A stretch of 64,000 nt of DNA, taken from positions 2,480,001 to 2,544,000 of the forward strand of contig PYIU01000008.1 of assembly GCA_003415625.1 (NCBI GenBank). Direction: 5' to 3'. The DNA is from Aquanectria penicillioides. Its lineage: Eukaryota; Ascomycota; Sordariomycetes; Hypocreales; Nectriaceae. Shown here piece by piece: positions 23,895 to 36,573 of this stretch (positions within the stretch are counted from its first letter, which is position 1; every line of letters begins with the position of its first letter). Under the pieces are notes generated by a model. The model made no database searches and was not told the origin of the DNA. It was given only the letters and a program-made list of their open reading frames with translations. A program made the position numbers and the translations under genes.

Positions 23895-24245
23895 CTAGGT
23901 TTTCTTTCCAGCTGTTGACTTGCTGTCCATTGACGACTGAGCAGCATTACTCTCATCAAGCTTTGGGGTATTTTTAACCTCATCTTCTGTAATTGCTGCA
24001 CCTGAGCCAGATCCACTGACTGCATGTTCCGAGGACTGAGGATATACCGGTCTACCAGGGATAACTGTACCGTCGTTCAAGATCCATGTTGGATAATGCG
24101 GGATAAACGGCTTTATCTTATCCTCAGCCTCGAGTTTTTCCATCTGTTGAGAAGCCTTCCTCATCTTGGCATATAATCCGGGGTCTTCTTCCTTTAACTC
24201 CTCCCAGGCCTCAGAGAATTCGGCGTCAAGGGCTGTTTTAGTCAC
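23895..24245 (-). CDS. Small acidic hypothetical protein (5' end unresolved)
   Basis: An open frame of about 116 codons encodes a mostly hydrophilic protein: TKTALDAEFSEAWEELKEEDPGLYAKMRK, a short charged helix, then IPHYPTWILNDGTVIPGRPVYPQ. The coding character is good, but the first codon of the open frame is GTG and a stop lies just upstream, so a small 5' exon is probably missing from this model. The short frame at 24635-24411, which has one membrane-like segment, could belong to it, but I could not find a convincing splice. No family recognised. Confidence 0.45.
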   Translation of the reverse strand: MTKTALDAEFSEAWEELKEEDPGLYAKMRKASQQMEKLEAEDKIKPFIPHYPTWILNDGTVIPGRPVYPQSSEHAVSGSGSGAAITEDEVKNTPKLDESNAAQSSMDSKSTAGKKT

Positions 24246-25052
24246 TTCGAAGTCGCCGCCTGCTTCGGCTCATATTCAATGGTTAGTTGTTTGAAATGTG
24301 GTTTTAATGGTCTCGGCCTGACAGAAGGCCAGGGATAGAAACAAAGGTGACCACTAATGGCTAAACTGAAAACTGGCCATGGTTACATACTGAACGTGGT
24401 CTTGGTTTGACTACTTGAAACATCTTGTTGACGGTGCCCCTTGTTGCTCCTCGTGGTTGGATTGGCCCCGATCGAGAAATCGTGCTCTGAATTGTCTACC
24501 ATGGCGATCTTTTTCCAGGCTGATGGCTCCTATTGCTAGTGTAAAGAAACTGATAACGAGTGGCAACTCAAATGGTGTTGATTTCACTGTCAATATTGAG
24601 GGGCAGTGCAAGGCAGCAATCTCACGCCGACCCATCGGACCCAGATTTAGCGGTATGTAGAGCTACGTCAGCATTGAGCCTCGAGGTCAAGGATGGTGGA
24701 TAGCGAGAAGATTGGAAATGTACCAAGAAGCTTGCCATATATAAAAATCGAAGTTGGTGAAAATTAGGCTATAACTTGGGCATTCTAATCATGACTGCCT
24801 CCATTGAGGATCAGGAATCACGATGATGCCCCAAGCGAGATTGTCTTTTCACCAGGACTCTGATTTTGGCTTCGCTTGAATGCATGTCATTGAAAATCTA
24901 GAATTCGTATTTGAATTATGCCGTAGGAGAAAAACAAACGGTTGCCAATTGTTGGATCAAACTGTAAGTTTGGGTATCTCTCATTGCTGTTCGGTATACC
25001 ACCATGCCCACCTTGTCCACCATGCCACCATGATTCCGTACCAAATCATCCA
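24246..25052. other. Intergenic region
   Basis: Possible missing 5' exon of the small gene at 23895-24245. A minus-strand frame at 24635-24411 has one hydrophobic segment but weak coding support. Nothing else seen. Confidence 0.35.
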
Positions 25053-26061
25053 TCATCGCTGATATGTCCCCGGTGGGGGCCGTGGCCCCGGGACCTCATC
25101 ATATACTTCCACATTCTCCATGTCCGCTCTCGGATTGCTCGAAGTTGCATCAGAGACATTGTATTCCTTCAGAACATTGTGTTGCACCCACACTCGAAGG
25201 ACGATTCCAACACTGAGAAAAAATGGAATGAACTGTGCCAGGGTAGTAAAGTCCTCGATGTCATCGATGTCATTCCAACTAATGGGGAGCTCAATCGCAG
25301 CAACCAAAACGCCAAAGACTGCAAGACCACAAATTGTACGAGCTTCATGCAGCAGAATGACGTGAGTTCTCCTAGTCGCTGCCAGTTACCACAAATGCAA
25401 CGCACATTCAAAGTCTATGAAATAGTTACCTGACTCTGCTCCAGTATCGAGGATCTATCTCGGCCCTGAACCCGCAGCATGGATGGAAGATGAAGACGAT
25501 GGCACAGACAAGAAGGATGCAAATGTAGAACATGGCTGTGAATGCAATGTACCTCTTGTCCTCGATGTTGACCCGCGCAAAATCAAAGGCAAATTGCCGA
25601 CAATTACGGTTCAGCCCTGGCAGGTGAGCTGTATAGAACCATGTGCCGATGCTCGCATTGGCGGCCAGGAGTAGAAACATGGAGAAGCGGTAGACCATTC
25701 CGTGGCGTTCCTTGGACAGGAGAAAGGGGTCCAGGTTGGGGTTGCAGCGCGACAGGGCACGCCACACGTAGAGAGGAATGAAGAAGAAAAAAACACCTAT
25801 AGAAAGCAGTAGCATAATGTAAATGTCCATGGTCTCGAGTTCGTCACGGGCTAACTGGACAATCAGGCCGGTAGTGGCTGCTGCTGAGAGAAATGCGCCG
25901 AGGAATCGCACATCGGGCAGATCATCTTCGTCGATGTACTCGACCAGGACAGCGCCAAGCCATTGGGTGTAGAAGGCCATTCGAATGCCCAACCCGTACA
26001 GGTCAGGCTTGCCTTGAGTCTCGCATAGAGGGGAGTCGGCGGCAGTGTCTCTTCCATTCAT
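25053..26061 (-). CDS. Multi-pass membrane protein of unknown function
   Basis: Two exons (26061-25430 and 25371-25053; 58-nt intron) give 316 residues. The N-terminus MNGRDTAADSPLCETQGKPDLYGLGIRMAFYTQWLG is followed by about seven hydrophobic segments, including DIYIMLLLSIGVFFFFIPLYVW, FSMFLLLAANASIGTWFY and YIAFTAMFYICILLVCAIVFIF. It ends in a hydrophilic, Pro-rich tail. The CxxxGxPDLYGxGIRxxFYxQW opening occurs in a common fungal family of predicted membrane proteins without assigned role. The open frame runs upstream past 26061 without an ATG, and a CTTCTCAG acceptor just upstream means a short 5' exon is possible. Confidence 0.75.
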
Positions 26062-27444
26062 GAGTCGCTGACGGCCATTCGGAATCTGAGAAGGAAAATG
26101 CAAGAAAAGGACCGGACAATAACTGAAGACAAGACCATGCCGGGGGATCTGGCATACACTTGTATGCTTGGCTATCGCGCATACGTTGGGCAGGCAATTT
26201 AGTGCTCAGCTGCGGAGCTAGATGATGGCGCGACTCGGTGCGCATGTTAAGACTGCGTTGTTGACGGCCCGACGCGATGCTGCAGCGCAGGCAACACGGG
26301 CGCCCAATGAGTCGCTCGGAGCAACTCGCTCGCGAGGGACGAACAGGAATCGGTCAGGTCCACAGGCTGGTCAGTGAACCTGCCGGCAGCAAGATGCGGA
26401 GGAAAGGAGGGGGGAGTCGAGCCAGCCAGAACGAGCCACAAGTCTGGATGGTGGCATATTGCAGGAGGACACTTGACGGGCTGCAGGACCAGTTGTCAAT
26501 TGCGCACTTTGTGTGGGCTGGAGCGGCCTGGGGGCTGGCAGCGTGCAGCCATTGCCCAGAGCGACGAAACTGGGGATGAGAACCGCTGGAACCACTGCGC
26601 GAGTTTGGACATGGCGGGCCTCATCCGGGGCGGCCCAAAGAGGCAAAATATTGGAAGTGAGACGGTGGAGAGAAGGGACAACGCGGAGGACGCGGAGGAG
26701 ACGGAGGACCGCCATGCCGCGGGCGGAAACGTGGAGTCGTGGATTCGCTGCGGTCGAATGCTCGGCCTCATGCCGTGTTTCGACTGCATTGTGTCTCATT
26801 AATTAGTGTCGTCGTCCGCGGAAACAAACCATGGCACAGATACAAGGGCGAGGCGCTAGAGCAGAGAGACGAGAGACAAGGAACGAAGCCATTCCCAAGT
26901 TGGAGTGAGTGTTGGGCGATGAGAGCGAAGGACAAAGATTGGACATGGGGGCACTACACCGTGCAGGCCGGTGTGTGTGCTGAGCTGAGTGTTGTGACCG
27001 GCGTGGGGAGGATGACCGTGCTTGCCATCCATCCACGCCTGTCGTGCTTGCTTGCCATGCCTGCTGTGTCTTGTGCCCTACCAGGCTACCGCTGCCACCA
27101 GGAAACTGACGCAGAAGGTAGTTGGTACGTGCCGTTGTTTATCTCCATTCAGCAGCTCGCTGTTCATTGGCCTTGCCTCGTTCAGCAAATCGAGTGGGTC
27201 GGAACCGGCGGAAGGTCCTGGGGGGGGGGGTTCCACCGCCGTTTCCCCAGGGCCTTATCGATAAGATAACGTTTTTTTTTTCTTGCACTTTGCGCCAGAG
27301 AAAATCGAGAAACATCCCACCGATTTGTTCCTCTATCCCTAGCCACTGTCTGAGGAACTCTCACTCGGCAACCTCCAGTTCGCGATCCCCTTTGCCAATT
27401 CCAAACGGTTTCCTAGGTTACACCAGCTTCCAGGCACCGACAAG
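26062..27444. other. GC-rich intergenic region, DBP3 promoter
   Basis: GC-rich and full of overlapping open frames on both strands, none with recognisable protein features. A run of about 10 G (27221-27230) and a run of about 10 T (near 27272-27282) lie in the presumed 5' leader of the helicase gene. Confidence 0.5.
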
Positions 27445-29368
27445 ATGGCCGCGACCAAGCGCCTCGCCGAGGGCGAGGACAGACCCGCCAAGAAGACCAA
27501 GATCGACGCCGACTCCGATGCGGCCGCCGAGAAGGCCCGCTTGAAGAAGGAGAAGAAGGAGCGCAAGGAGAAGAAGAAGGAGAAGAAGCGCAAGGCTGAG
27601 GAGGCTGCCACTACTGAAGAGACTGCTGACAAGGCCGACGACGCTGAGCAGTCTGAGCAGCTCTCCGAGAAGGAGATCAAGAAGGCCAAGAAGAAGGCTA
27701 AGAAGGAGAAGAAGTTGAAGGAGGACAAGGCCGAGGTCGAGGCTGAGGAGAAGCAAGATGAAGAGGCTGTCGAGGAGGTGCCCAAGGAGAAAAAGTCCAA
27801 GAAGGACAAGAAGTCCAAGTCTTCTGAGGCCAAGGTCGAGGCCAACGGCGACTCGCAGTCTACTTATGTCCAGACCATGAGCCTCTCCGATGTTCCCCAA
27901 TCTCAGATCGACGAATTCATGACCAAGAACGAAATTACCATCACCGACCCCAGCTCCGACAAGGCCACGCTACGCCCTATTCTCGAGTTCTTCCATCTTC
28001 CCTCCACCAACCTCCTCGAGAAGAAGCCCTCGCCCTTTGCCAACTACAAGACTCCCACCCCCATCCAGTCCGCTTCGTGGCCCTTTACTCTCTCCTCGCG
28101 CGATGCCATTGGAATCGCCGAGACCGGTTCCGGAAAGACCATGGCCTTTGCTCTTCCCTGCGTGGAGGCTGTCATGGCCATCAACAAAAAGTGCATCAAG
28201 GCCGTTGTTGTGTCCCCCACCCGCGAGCTTGCCATGCAGACCCAAGAGCAGCTCGCCCGAGTTGCCGCTACTGTTGGCTTGAAGTGCATCTGCTTGTACG
28301 GCGGTGCTTCCAAGGACGACCAGCGAGCCCAGCTCAAACGCGGTGCCGACATCATTGTCGCTACCCCCGGCCGTCTCAAGGACTTCATGTCTGACGGTAC
28401 CGTCGATCTCAGCGGCGCCAAGTTTGCCGTCCTGGACGAGGCCGACCGAATGCTCGACAAGGGTTTCGAGGATGATATTAAGCTGATTCTAGGTTCTTGC
28501 CCTCCCCGCGAGCAGCGCCAGACTCTCATGTTCACTGCTACCTGGCCCGCCTCTGTCCAATCCCTCGCCTCGTCCTTCATGGTCAACCCCGTTAAGATTA
28601 CCATTGGTTCCGCCGGAAAGGAGACTGCTAGCGGCGCTGTTGAGCTGCAAGCCAACAGTCGTATCACTCAGCATGTTGAGGTTGTCGATCCCAGGGACAA
28701 GGAGTTCCGTCTCCTCCAGATCCTCAAGGAGCACCAGCAGGGCAAGAAGAAGGACGACCGTATCCTGGTCTTCTGTCTTTACAAGAAGGAGGCCACCCGT
28801 GTCGAGGGTTTCCTCAGCCGCAAGGGCGTCCGAGTCGGCGGCATCCACGGTGATCTCAAACAGGAGCAGCGAACCAGGAGTCTCGAGGCTTTCAAGTCTG
28901 GTCAGACCCCTGTCCTCGTTGCTACCGATGTTGCTGCTCGAGGTCTGGATATTCCCGAGGTCAAGCTGGTTATCAACGTCACGGTATGTCTATTTTCCCT
29001 CGCCTTATTTTTTGTGTGGCCTTTCTAATTCGTTTTATAATTACAGTTCCCCTTGACCATTGAAGATTACGTCCACCGGATCGGACGAACCGGTCGTGCC
29101 GGCAAGACTGGCGAGGCCATCACCATGTTTACTGTCCAGGACAAGGCTCACTCTGGCTCGTAAGTGTTTGCCCCGCAACCCATTGGTGCCGAAATACCAA
29201 CTTACATATTACAGCCTCGTCAACATCCTCAAGGGCGCCAACCAGCCCGTGCCTGAGGACCTCCTCAAGTTCGGCACCACTGTTAAGAAGAAGACCCATG
29301 ACATGTACGGTGCTTTCTTCAAAGACGTCGACATGAACCAGAAGTCGACCAAAATCACGTTTGACTAA
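27445..29368 (+). CDS. dbp3: ATP-dependent DEAD-box RNA helicase Dbp3 (ribosome biogenesis)
   Basis: Three exons (27445-28983, 29047-29159, 29215-29368) give 601 residues. The first 140 or so residues are very Lys/Glu-rich, a nucleolar-type tail. The helicase core has all DEAD-box motifs: [10 protein letters not shown] (Q motif), AETGSGKT (I), SPTRELAMQ (Ia), TPGRLKDF (Ib), VLDEADRML (II), FTATWP (III), [12 protein letters not shown] (V) and [10 protein letters not shown] (VI, after intron 1). The [25 protein letters not shown] entry and the C-terminal [17 protein letters not shown] are specific to Dbp3, which acts in 35S pre-rRNA processing for the large ribosomal subunit. The gene ends 44 bp from the convergent RFT1 gene. 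Intact housekeeping gene. Confidence 0.95.
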
Positions 29369-29412
29369 AAAAGTGTTTGTTTTGCGAGTATTTACGATAG
29401 ATTTTCTGTGGA

Positions 29413-31234
29413 TCAATTTTGCGAGGCTCGGCGGCCGCGGATAATTTGGAAGCACTCGAGGATAAAATGGCGCTGCAAGAACAAGCTGCAATGAACGGTT
29501 AGGCATGCGAGATACAACAGTGTTAGTTAGGGTTTGTAAAACGTACATAAAGAGCAATACAGGAATCACCGGTGGGGTGACTCGAATAAGCGTCTTGATG
29601 GGCTCGGTTTCTGCACTCTCGCCAGGGTTGTACTGTTGAAGAACGACGGCGGCCAGTACGGCCAGGCTCGTCACGTCATAGGTCAGCAGCTTCTTGAGTT
29701 CGAAATCGACGCCGTGTTTTCCGAAGAAGCGAACGATGAAGAATGTGCTCCAGACGATGCGGCAGAACATGTTGATGATGTTGGCAATGACGAGGCCGAT
29801 TGTGCCCAGCGGCAACAGGCGCATAAAGACCCAGGCTGACCCAGCAAAGGCGAACGAGAATGCGCCCATCCAGACGGATTGCTGGTGCACCTCGGCCTCG
29901 GTTGCGACGGAAGCGACAAAGGCCTCGGTCAGGCCGTTGAGGGCGAGGAAGGGGATGTAGAAGCAGTACACTCCCAATACACCGCCAGCGCCAGAGCCGG
30001 CCCAGCGCTTACCAGCCACAATGGCAAGCAGGGGAGGGGCCATTAGGGGGCCAACAATCAAGATCATGGTGGAGAGAAGGAGGTACAAGTGGAGAATGAG
30101 ATGCAGGTTCTTCTTGGCCTCCTTGACAGCAGGCGAACCATCTGTTGGTTTCTTCTTCTCCTTCTCACCTGCAGGCGCAAGCGTCTCTGCCTCGGACGAG
30201 AGCAGGCGAGAGAAGTAGCTTCGACTGCTCTCCTCGACAGGCTGCAGGAGAAGACGAGCCAAAAGACCGCCGTAGTTGTTTGCTAGAGCGTATGCGCCCT
30301 GGTCCGCAGCCGTGGCAAATAGAGACACGAGAAATGTGTCACCCTGGGTCAGGAGGTGCTTCACGACGCTCTGAGCCATCATGCTGCCAGCCAGGCTCAC
30401 AGTGGGCTTGTCAAACATTGAGCCCCAGAAGCGTGCGTCGTTGGAGGCCACCAGCGTAGGAAACATGGAGAAGCCCATAGACGACGCCAGGCGGTATCCG
30501 GAGAAGGCGTAGACGAGGAGCAGCGTGGTGCCGTATGTCATCTGGCCCAGCGCAAAGGGGAGGACGCCAATATCCTGCTGCTGTTTGGACGACCATACGG
30601 CTGCGCCGAAGACGACGACGCATCGGAGGAACGTGGCGATGGACTCTGCCGCGGCGCGGGGGCCGAATTGCAGGCGCATTTGCATCAGCACGAAGCAGGG
30701 CTCCGAAAGCAGCTCGATCATGGCTGCGCTTCCGTACAAGTACAGCGACTCGGAGAGGTAGGGCGTGTTCAGTGTCTCATCCGTAGCGTAGGTCAAGTAC
30801 ATCCAGCCCAGGCCCAGACTGACGAAACTGCCAATGACAACGGCGAGGTATCCCAGGTTGACGACGGCCTGGCTCTCTTTACGGGCGGCCTCGTCTCGCG
30901 CCTTGCTGTCGTCGCCATCCTTGCTCGAGGCATCTTGGCTCGTGGTGCCCTGGCGCTGGATGGCGACGCGCAGGCTCTCGCGGGCGAAGAAGAGCACCGA
31001 CAGGTAGTAGACCTCGAGCTGGGTGGAGAGGCCCAGTAGAGGTGCTGTGAGGTAGCGCAGCAGCAGCTGGTTCGCAACAAAGGTGATGAGGCGCGAGGCG
31101 AGCTGGAGCACGATGAGCAACGAGGCGCCCTTGAGCATCGAGGCACTGCCACGGCTCGGGGCTGTGTCTGGAGCGGCAGCCTTGGGCGTGGGATTGTCGC
31201 CAACCGAAGCCTTGGGGTCGGGTGAGGGTGGCAT
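29413..31234 (-). CDS. rft1: Rft1, ER lipid-linked oligosaccharide translocation protein
   Basis: Two exons (31234-29547 and 29485-29413; 61-nt intron) give 586 residues. After a Pro-rich tail come KGASLLIVLQLASRLITFVANQLLLRYLTAPLLG and the family hallmark QLEVYYLSVLFFARESLRVAIQRQ, both typical of Rft1 (MOP/flippase superfamily), with about 12-14 membrane segments. Rft1 is needed for Man5GlcNAc2-PP-dolichol supply to the ER lumen. The last exon adds a cytosolic Arg-rich tail. The start is the first ATG (MPPSPDPK); the frame extends upstream only through a GTG. Confidence 0.93.
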
Positions 31235-31619
31235 GATTGCCACGGGATGCGAAGAGGCAATTTGTCAGAGTTTTGAGGCGGGATGGAGGTTAATTGTGAG
31301 CACCGTCGACGTTGAATACTAGATGGCGTAGGGACACGTGTTGGAGACCAACGAGAAGCCGGTGGTCACTGGGGCGAAGTGTTGTAGCAGGAGTTGCTGG
31401 ACAGTGGGTTGGAAGTAAAACTATAATGCCTAACGCCTATAATTGCGGGTGAAGGACCGCTAAACGCAATAAACCTCCCCAGCACTGTGGGCAAATTTAG
31501 GTATCTGGAATCAACATGCGCCGCTACCCGATACCAAACTGGCAAATGTATATTTTCTTAATTCGAAACGCCTCCGAAATGCAGTCTGCAGTCATGCCTC
31601 GTAAATCTCTCCCGAAACT
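31235..31619. other. Intergenic region between RFT1 and CorA-like gene
   Basis: Contains the RFT1 promoter and the 3' end of the CorA-like gene. No other feature seen. Confidence 0.5.
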
Positions 31620-33177
31620 CTACTCGACATATCCATTGTGCTTAAACGTGCCCGACATCAGGTCCAGCAGCTGCTGGCGCGTGGTTGGGCCCCGGTCAAT
31701 GACGATCCTGGGCATGGTGCGCTGCCATGCGTACCACAGCACGACGGTGACCAGCGTCACAGGCACGGCGCACGCCCAGTAGACCCAAAACTTGTCCGAC
31801 ACGTTCCAGTCGCCGCTGTCGGAGTTGTAGTTGAAGAAGGACGTGCTGAAGATGGCGGAGATGAAGGTGGCGGGCAGGAAGATGAGCGTCAGGAAGGCAA
31901 TCGTCTTCATGCTCGCGCTGTCGATCTGCGCGGCGCGGCCGATCTGCACCGACATGCCCGAGTCGTACTGGGCGACTGAGTGGAAGCACAGCTGCACCTC
32001 GTTGAGCAGGCGCTCCTTGTTGGCGGCGGCGCGGCACCGGAGGCTCTCGAGGATGTGCTCGAACCAGAGGATCTGCTCGTGGACGTTGCGCGCCGCATAC
32101 TTGCCGGGCCCGTTTGCGAAGTGCGGGTCGTCGACGAAGGCCTTGTGGTGGCGCAGCATGAAGGCGGCCGTCTTGACCGACACGTCGAGCGTCTCGGAAA
32201 CGTGGATCGCGTGACGGGCGAGGTCGTGCAGGCGTTCGTAGTTGGGCGTGGGCTTGTTGTTGGCGTTGAGCTCGCGCTTCTTCTCGACGTTGCGCACGTG
32301 GGTGCGGACGGTCCAGACGGCCGTGTCCTGGAGGTCGACGACTATCTGCAGCAGGCGGGAATGGATCCAGAAGGGGTCGGTGATGTTGTCCTTGTCCGAG
32401 TTGTCCAGCAGCGGCTTGGGGATGGCGTTTGCGATGGGCAGCGGGGCGTCGAAGACGAGGATGATGGTCTGGTTGTTTGCCGAGAGCCACCGCGTGAAGA
32501 CGTTGAGCTTGTACCACTCGTGATCTACGTTGTCGCCGTAGTCCATGTCCAACTGCTTGACGAGGAAACGCGACCAGGCATCTGAGCAGGATCATGTTAG
32601 CAGACGAGTAACACAAAACACAGCCAGTTGCGCATGGTTGAGGTGTGTGTGGTGGTGGTGGTGGTGGTGATGGTGGTGGTGGTGGCTCACTGATTGATGT
32701 CAACTCTTCGTTCTCATTTCTCGTCGTCTCGCAGCCAAAGTAGCCATTGGACCTGCGAGAGTATGCTGACCACCACAGCTCGGGGATATGAAATGATTTT
32801 GTGAAGCACCGCCTGCACGAGGGACACTCGCGAACGGCGTCTGCAATGGTGCAGCTGGAGAGCAAAAGCAAAGTAAGTGTGAGGTTCAAAATTGAGAAGT
32901 GAGAGACGTACATTACGACGACGTGGGAATCGTCATTGAAGACATCGCCCGATTTCTCCGACTGCGTATCTTCCTCATTGTCGGCCTCGGAGTTGAAGAA
33001 GTCGGCAGGACGGACACTTTGTTTCTCAAGCCAAGTCCCGTCGGCTGATGATTCCTTTGTGAGCGGGGACTGGGAGAATTGTTTTTTTTTGGTTTGGGGA
33101 TGGAGCTACTGACCTCGATTCCACGTTAACACGGATAAGTCTGGACAGCCATCGTGAGAATCCTCTTTTTTCAACAT
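31620..33177 (-). CDS. CorA-like Mg2+ transporter family protein
   Basis: Four exons (33177-33114, 33044-32912, 32854-32691, 32581-31620) give 440 residues in a continuous frame. The N-terminal half is hydrophilic and includes a CPSCRRC segment. A long helical region follows (VHEQILWFEHILESLRCRAAANKERL), then two C-terminal membrane helices: TIAFLTLIFLPATFISAIFST and FWVYWACAVPVTLVTVVLWYAW. This is the CorA architecture of the fungal CorA-like family. The canonical GMN pore motif between the helices is not present; here the loop reads SFFNYNSDSG, as in other fungal relatives, so ion selectivity is uncertain. The second-exon acceptor at 33044 was chosen because only it keeps the reading frame. 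Intron 3 contains a GGT microsatellite. Confidence 0.85.
32641..32690. repeat. (GGT)n/(ACC)n microsatellite inside intron
   Basis: An imperfect GT/GGT run with one GAT interruption lies within the third intron of the CorA-like gene, next to its donor site. Read on the minus strand it would give a Pro/His run, but that is intronic. Confidence 0.85.
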
Positions 33178-33659
33178 GACAAGCAGACGAGGGTCTTTGT
33201 GAGAGACTGGAAATGATAAATGCAGGTCGATGATGGATGGATTACAGAGCGACAGAGGGCCCAAATATCGGCTTGGCAAGGCTTCGAGCCCAAGACCGTG
33301 CGGTGTAATCAGCTTATGTATGTGGTAGCAGGCTGCGCTGGCAAGGCTCCCCGGCCAGTATTTGAGTGATTCAGCCTCAAAAACTAGCCGTTATCCGGGG
33401 CCCAACAAACTGGAGCCACGTGAGCACTGCAGGCGTCGCCTACTGCAGCCCCCTCAGTAGTTATTTACAATTCAATCGCTTGAGGCAGTGCAGTGTTTGT
33501 GACACGAGCGTATCGTTGCTTTTTGTTTCTCGCCTGAAGACTCCAAGCCGGAATGTTTGCAACGGGTTTGCAACGGGTTTGCATTTGCTGTTTGACGCCT
33601 TTTTTTATGCTGCGAAATTGCTTCCAGCATCTGAATCAACAACTGCGTTAGCTGTACCA
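33178..33659. other. Intergenic region 3' of the NLR gene
   Basis: Holds the CorA-like promoter and the NLR 3' end. A short direct repeat of GTTTGCAACGG occurs near 33555-33585. No gene seen. Confidence 0.45.
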
Positions 33660-36573
33660 TTAATTGCGTCGGTTGATTGTTTGGCGTTGCGCCAGTATTC
33701 CCTTGTCCTCCTGAATCCACTCCTCCAACAAATTTACCCTCCTTTTTGTCTCTGGGTGGTCTACCCCGAGGACCCTCTGGCTCTCTGCCACGCAGGTTTT
33801 CAATTCCGCAATCGCCTTCTCCCTTTGAGACAGCTTGTATCGGACAGATGCAACGTTGTCCATAATGCAGAGGCCGGCGAATGGGTGGTGCCGAAACCTC
33901 GCTTGCGTCAACTTCCAAATCTTGTCAATGTCTCGCTCGTCGACTCGATATCCCGAACAGCAATTCACGAGGCAGAGTGTAGACCAACTACTGAGCGTGC
34001 TAAGATCCTCTTCGTTCAGTTGTTTCCGTTTCAGGGCCAGTATATCCAATAAAAGCACCCTCGCCTTTTCAAAGTTGCCTTGGCAATATTCTACCTGGGC
34101 AATAGACGATGCGGTTTCGACGGTTTCCAGATGGTGGTGGCCCCAAGTCTTCTCCTGCACCTGAAATGACTCTAATAAAAGGAGTTTTTCTTGTTCATAG
34201 TCGCCCTGGAGATGGTATATTTCGGCGAGGTGCCTCTGGGAAGAGATGGTATCGCTATGGTTGTTACCAAGAATCTCCTTCTGGGTTTGAAGCACCTTGG
34301 CAAATAGCTGCTCTCCCTCATCATAATAGCCCTGCAACATGTAAGTTTCACCTAGCCGAGCTATGGAAAAGAGAGTCTCTGGGTGGCTTCCACCGTTAGC
34401 TCGCCGTCGGCATGCTATAACTTTCTCCTGGAGCTCGGTTGCCTCTCTGAAACGGCACTGCTCAGTGTACAGGGTGGAAAGGTTGAGCATCTCCGACATC
34501 ATGGGCATGTAATCTTCACCATGCGCTTGTACTTGCAGCCGTATTGAATAAAGGTACAGTTTTTCTGCTTCTTCTTTCTTTTCCAAGCTGTCATAAGTTA
34601 CTGCGAGGGTAGCAAGCGCCATCCATGTCTCATAATGAGCTTCGCTCAGGGTGTTTTGCGCCAATTTTTGAGCCGTCATCCCCAGACGCAAAGCCTTGTC
34701 TAGGTCGCCCCTACTTCTGCAAACGCCCGCAAGAGTTGAAGTGTACTCAACAATGATAGGGTGATGATCGCCTAGAGTTTGTCGCGCCAGCTTTAGCGCT
34801 TTCTCCAGTATCTGTTCTGCCTCATCCCAACGACATTGCTGGTCATATGCATACCCGAGGGCTAGTAGACTGCTGATAGTGCGAAAGTGTCGGGGCCCTA
34901 GTGCGTTTGTTCTCAGATGTACTATTTTCTCACAGACAACCGTCCACTCTCTCCAGCTGCCACAGTCTGCAAGATAATCGGATACCCCGTCAAGGAGGAT
35001 TGTCGCATTGTTTTCTTCCCCGAGAGGCTCGGCCCATTCACATACTCGCATAGCGTGCGGTAAGTAATCCTCACACTCCTGGCGGTGTTCCGGAGAATGT
35101 GGCGCTCCTTTTCTTACCCCAGGGAACAGGGTCATGATGATCTTCAGGGCAGCCTGACAATAATATGACTCGCTCTGATCCCCATAATCTGGCGTAGAGT
35201 TTGGTTTCGCGTTTTGATTCCCTCTTCTTCTCCATCTCAGGAAACCCTTTAGTATGCCATCAAGTCTTTGGTTGCGACTGTGACGCCTTCCCTTGTTCGA
35301 GGCTTCTTTTGCTTGAATGCCATATCTAGTAGCCTCTTGCACAAGCTTATGGAGATTGATAACCTTTTTGCCTCGCTCTGTTTCGTGTACAGTGACGAAC
35401 GAAAACTCCTGGAGTCGAATTAGTGCCGCATTGGCTTTCCTAGTGACATTGATGTTTTCGCTCCCATGCTCAATCCCTAGCTTTGCTGCTTCTCTGACAA
35501 CGTCAAAGGGTATCATTTGGCTATCGAGATAAGCAATAACATGCAAAATGATGAATGCAATGTTGTTCTCTTCTCTTATCTGCCGGATTGAGATGCGCCA
35601 TGTTTCCAAAATGCTGTTGGGAATGTTTGATCTTCGAAATCTGTCAAACTCTGTCTCTTGGAGGATTCTCCACCTTTCTTTGCCCTCATTCAGACTTGAA
35701 ACATACTCGGTGACAGAGGCTGAGGTACGTCTTATAAATGCCCCGCTTTGATGAATGACCAATGGCAGCAGCTGGAGTTCTTGAAGCAATTCATTCACTT
35801 CTTCGACCTCATCTTCGCCAATCTTCCTGTTCATTGCAAGCTGCAGGAGTTCTTTTGCCTCTTCCGGCGTCGTCTTGGACACCTGGATTGCCCGTTGGGG
35901 ATTGACAAGTGTACCAGAAATACGTTGATCTCGACTTGTCCATAGGACCGACCCAGTTGGGCCACCAGGGATAAATTCCAAGAGACCGCCGGTTCCAGTT
36001 CGTGTATCTATGCCCACACCAAACAGCTCCAAGTTGTCAGCATTGTCGACGACGATAAGCCATCTTTGTTCCGATTCAATCTTCTCCTTCACAGCCGTGA
36101 GCAAATTCTTACCGTCCAGGTCTTTGCTCAAGCCGAATTTGCTCGCAATTGCTTTGTAGTCCTGTCTAAAGGTCGATTCGTTGTCGGCATGGACCCAAAA
36201 GACGGAACAGATGGAGTCTTTGCATCTAGCGTACGCGAATTCTAAGGCAATCTGAGTCTTCCTGTGACTATCTGAGCACGTTGCAAGGGTGAAGAAAAAG
36301 GCCCTGTGGCACCTACCCAGAACCGCCAAGGCCCCAAAGAGCTGCGCTGTGATAGTCTTTTTGGGCCGGCAGCAGAGTTTCCAGCTTGGTGAAGATTCCT
36401 GTGCGATGAACGACATTTTCGTTGCGTGGAAAGGGGATGTAGTAGATCGGTCGACGGTTAGGTGGCCGGGAACCGCCTTCGTTAAACTGTTGATTCAGGA
36501 TGCCTCCCGTCACATTGATTGCGCCCATGACAGTTCTGCCATTGACGGGCGCGTTGAAAGAGGTCCCGTCCAT
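33660..36573 (-). CDS. NLR: N-terminal amyloid-like motif, NB-ARC, TPR repeats
   Basis: Two exons (36573-36317 and 36261-33660; 55-nt intron inside the P-loop) give 952 residues. Residues 1-34 form a Gly/Asn/Thr-rich motif (F6-N7, P9, G12, G17, T22-G23-G24, F30-N31-E32-G33). The linker RPIYYIPFPRN leads into NB-ARC: P-loop GLGGSGKT (81-88), Walker B WLIVVDN (153-159), the WTSRD segment (193-197) and LPLVIHQSGAF (251-261). A winged-helix-like region follows, then about ten TPR units from residue 500 to 930 with a kinesin-light-chain pattern. Fungal NLRs sense non-self or internal ligands and switch on a cell-death effector. The first ATG (36573) places the motif at the extreme N-terminus. The N-terminal motif matches the tail of the PNP_UDP protein encoded head-to-head. 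Intact. Confidence 0.9.

Noticed and set aside
26245..27264. Several overlapping open frames of 60-176 codons on both strands
   Set aside because: GC-rich sequence gives long random frames. No family motif, no consistent splice structure, and frames overlap on both strands.
27418..27900. Leu/Ser-rich frames antisense to the DBP3 N-terminus
   Set aside because: They are the reverse complement of a Lys/Glu-rich coding region and carry no independent evidence.
31696..32913. A 405-codon minus-strand frame overlapping the CorA-like gene
   Set aside because: It reads through introns and the (GGT)n run in a different frame; the spliced CorA model explains the region.
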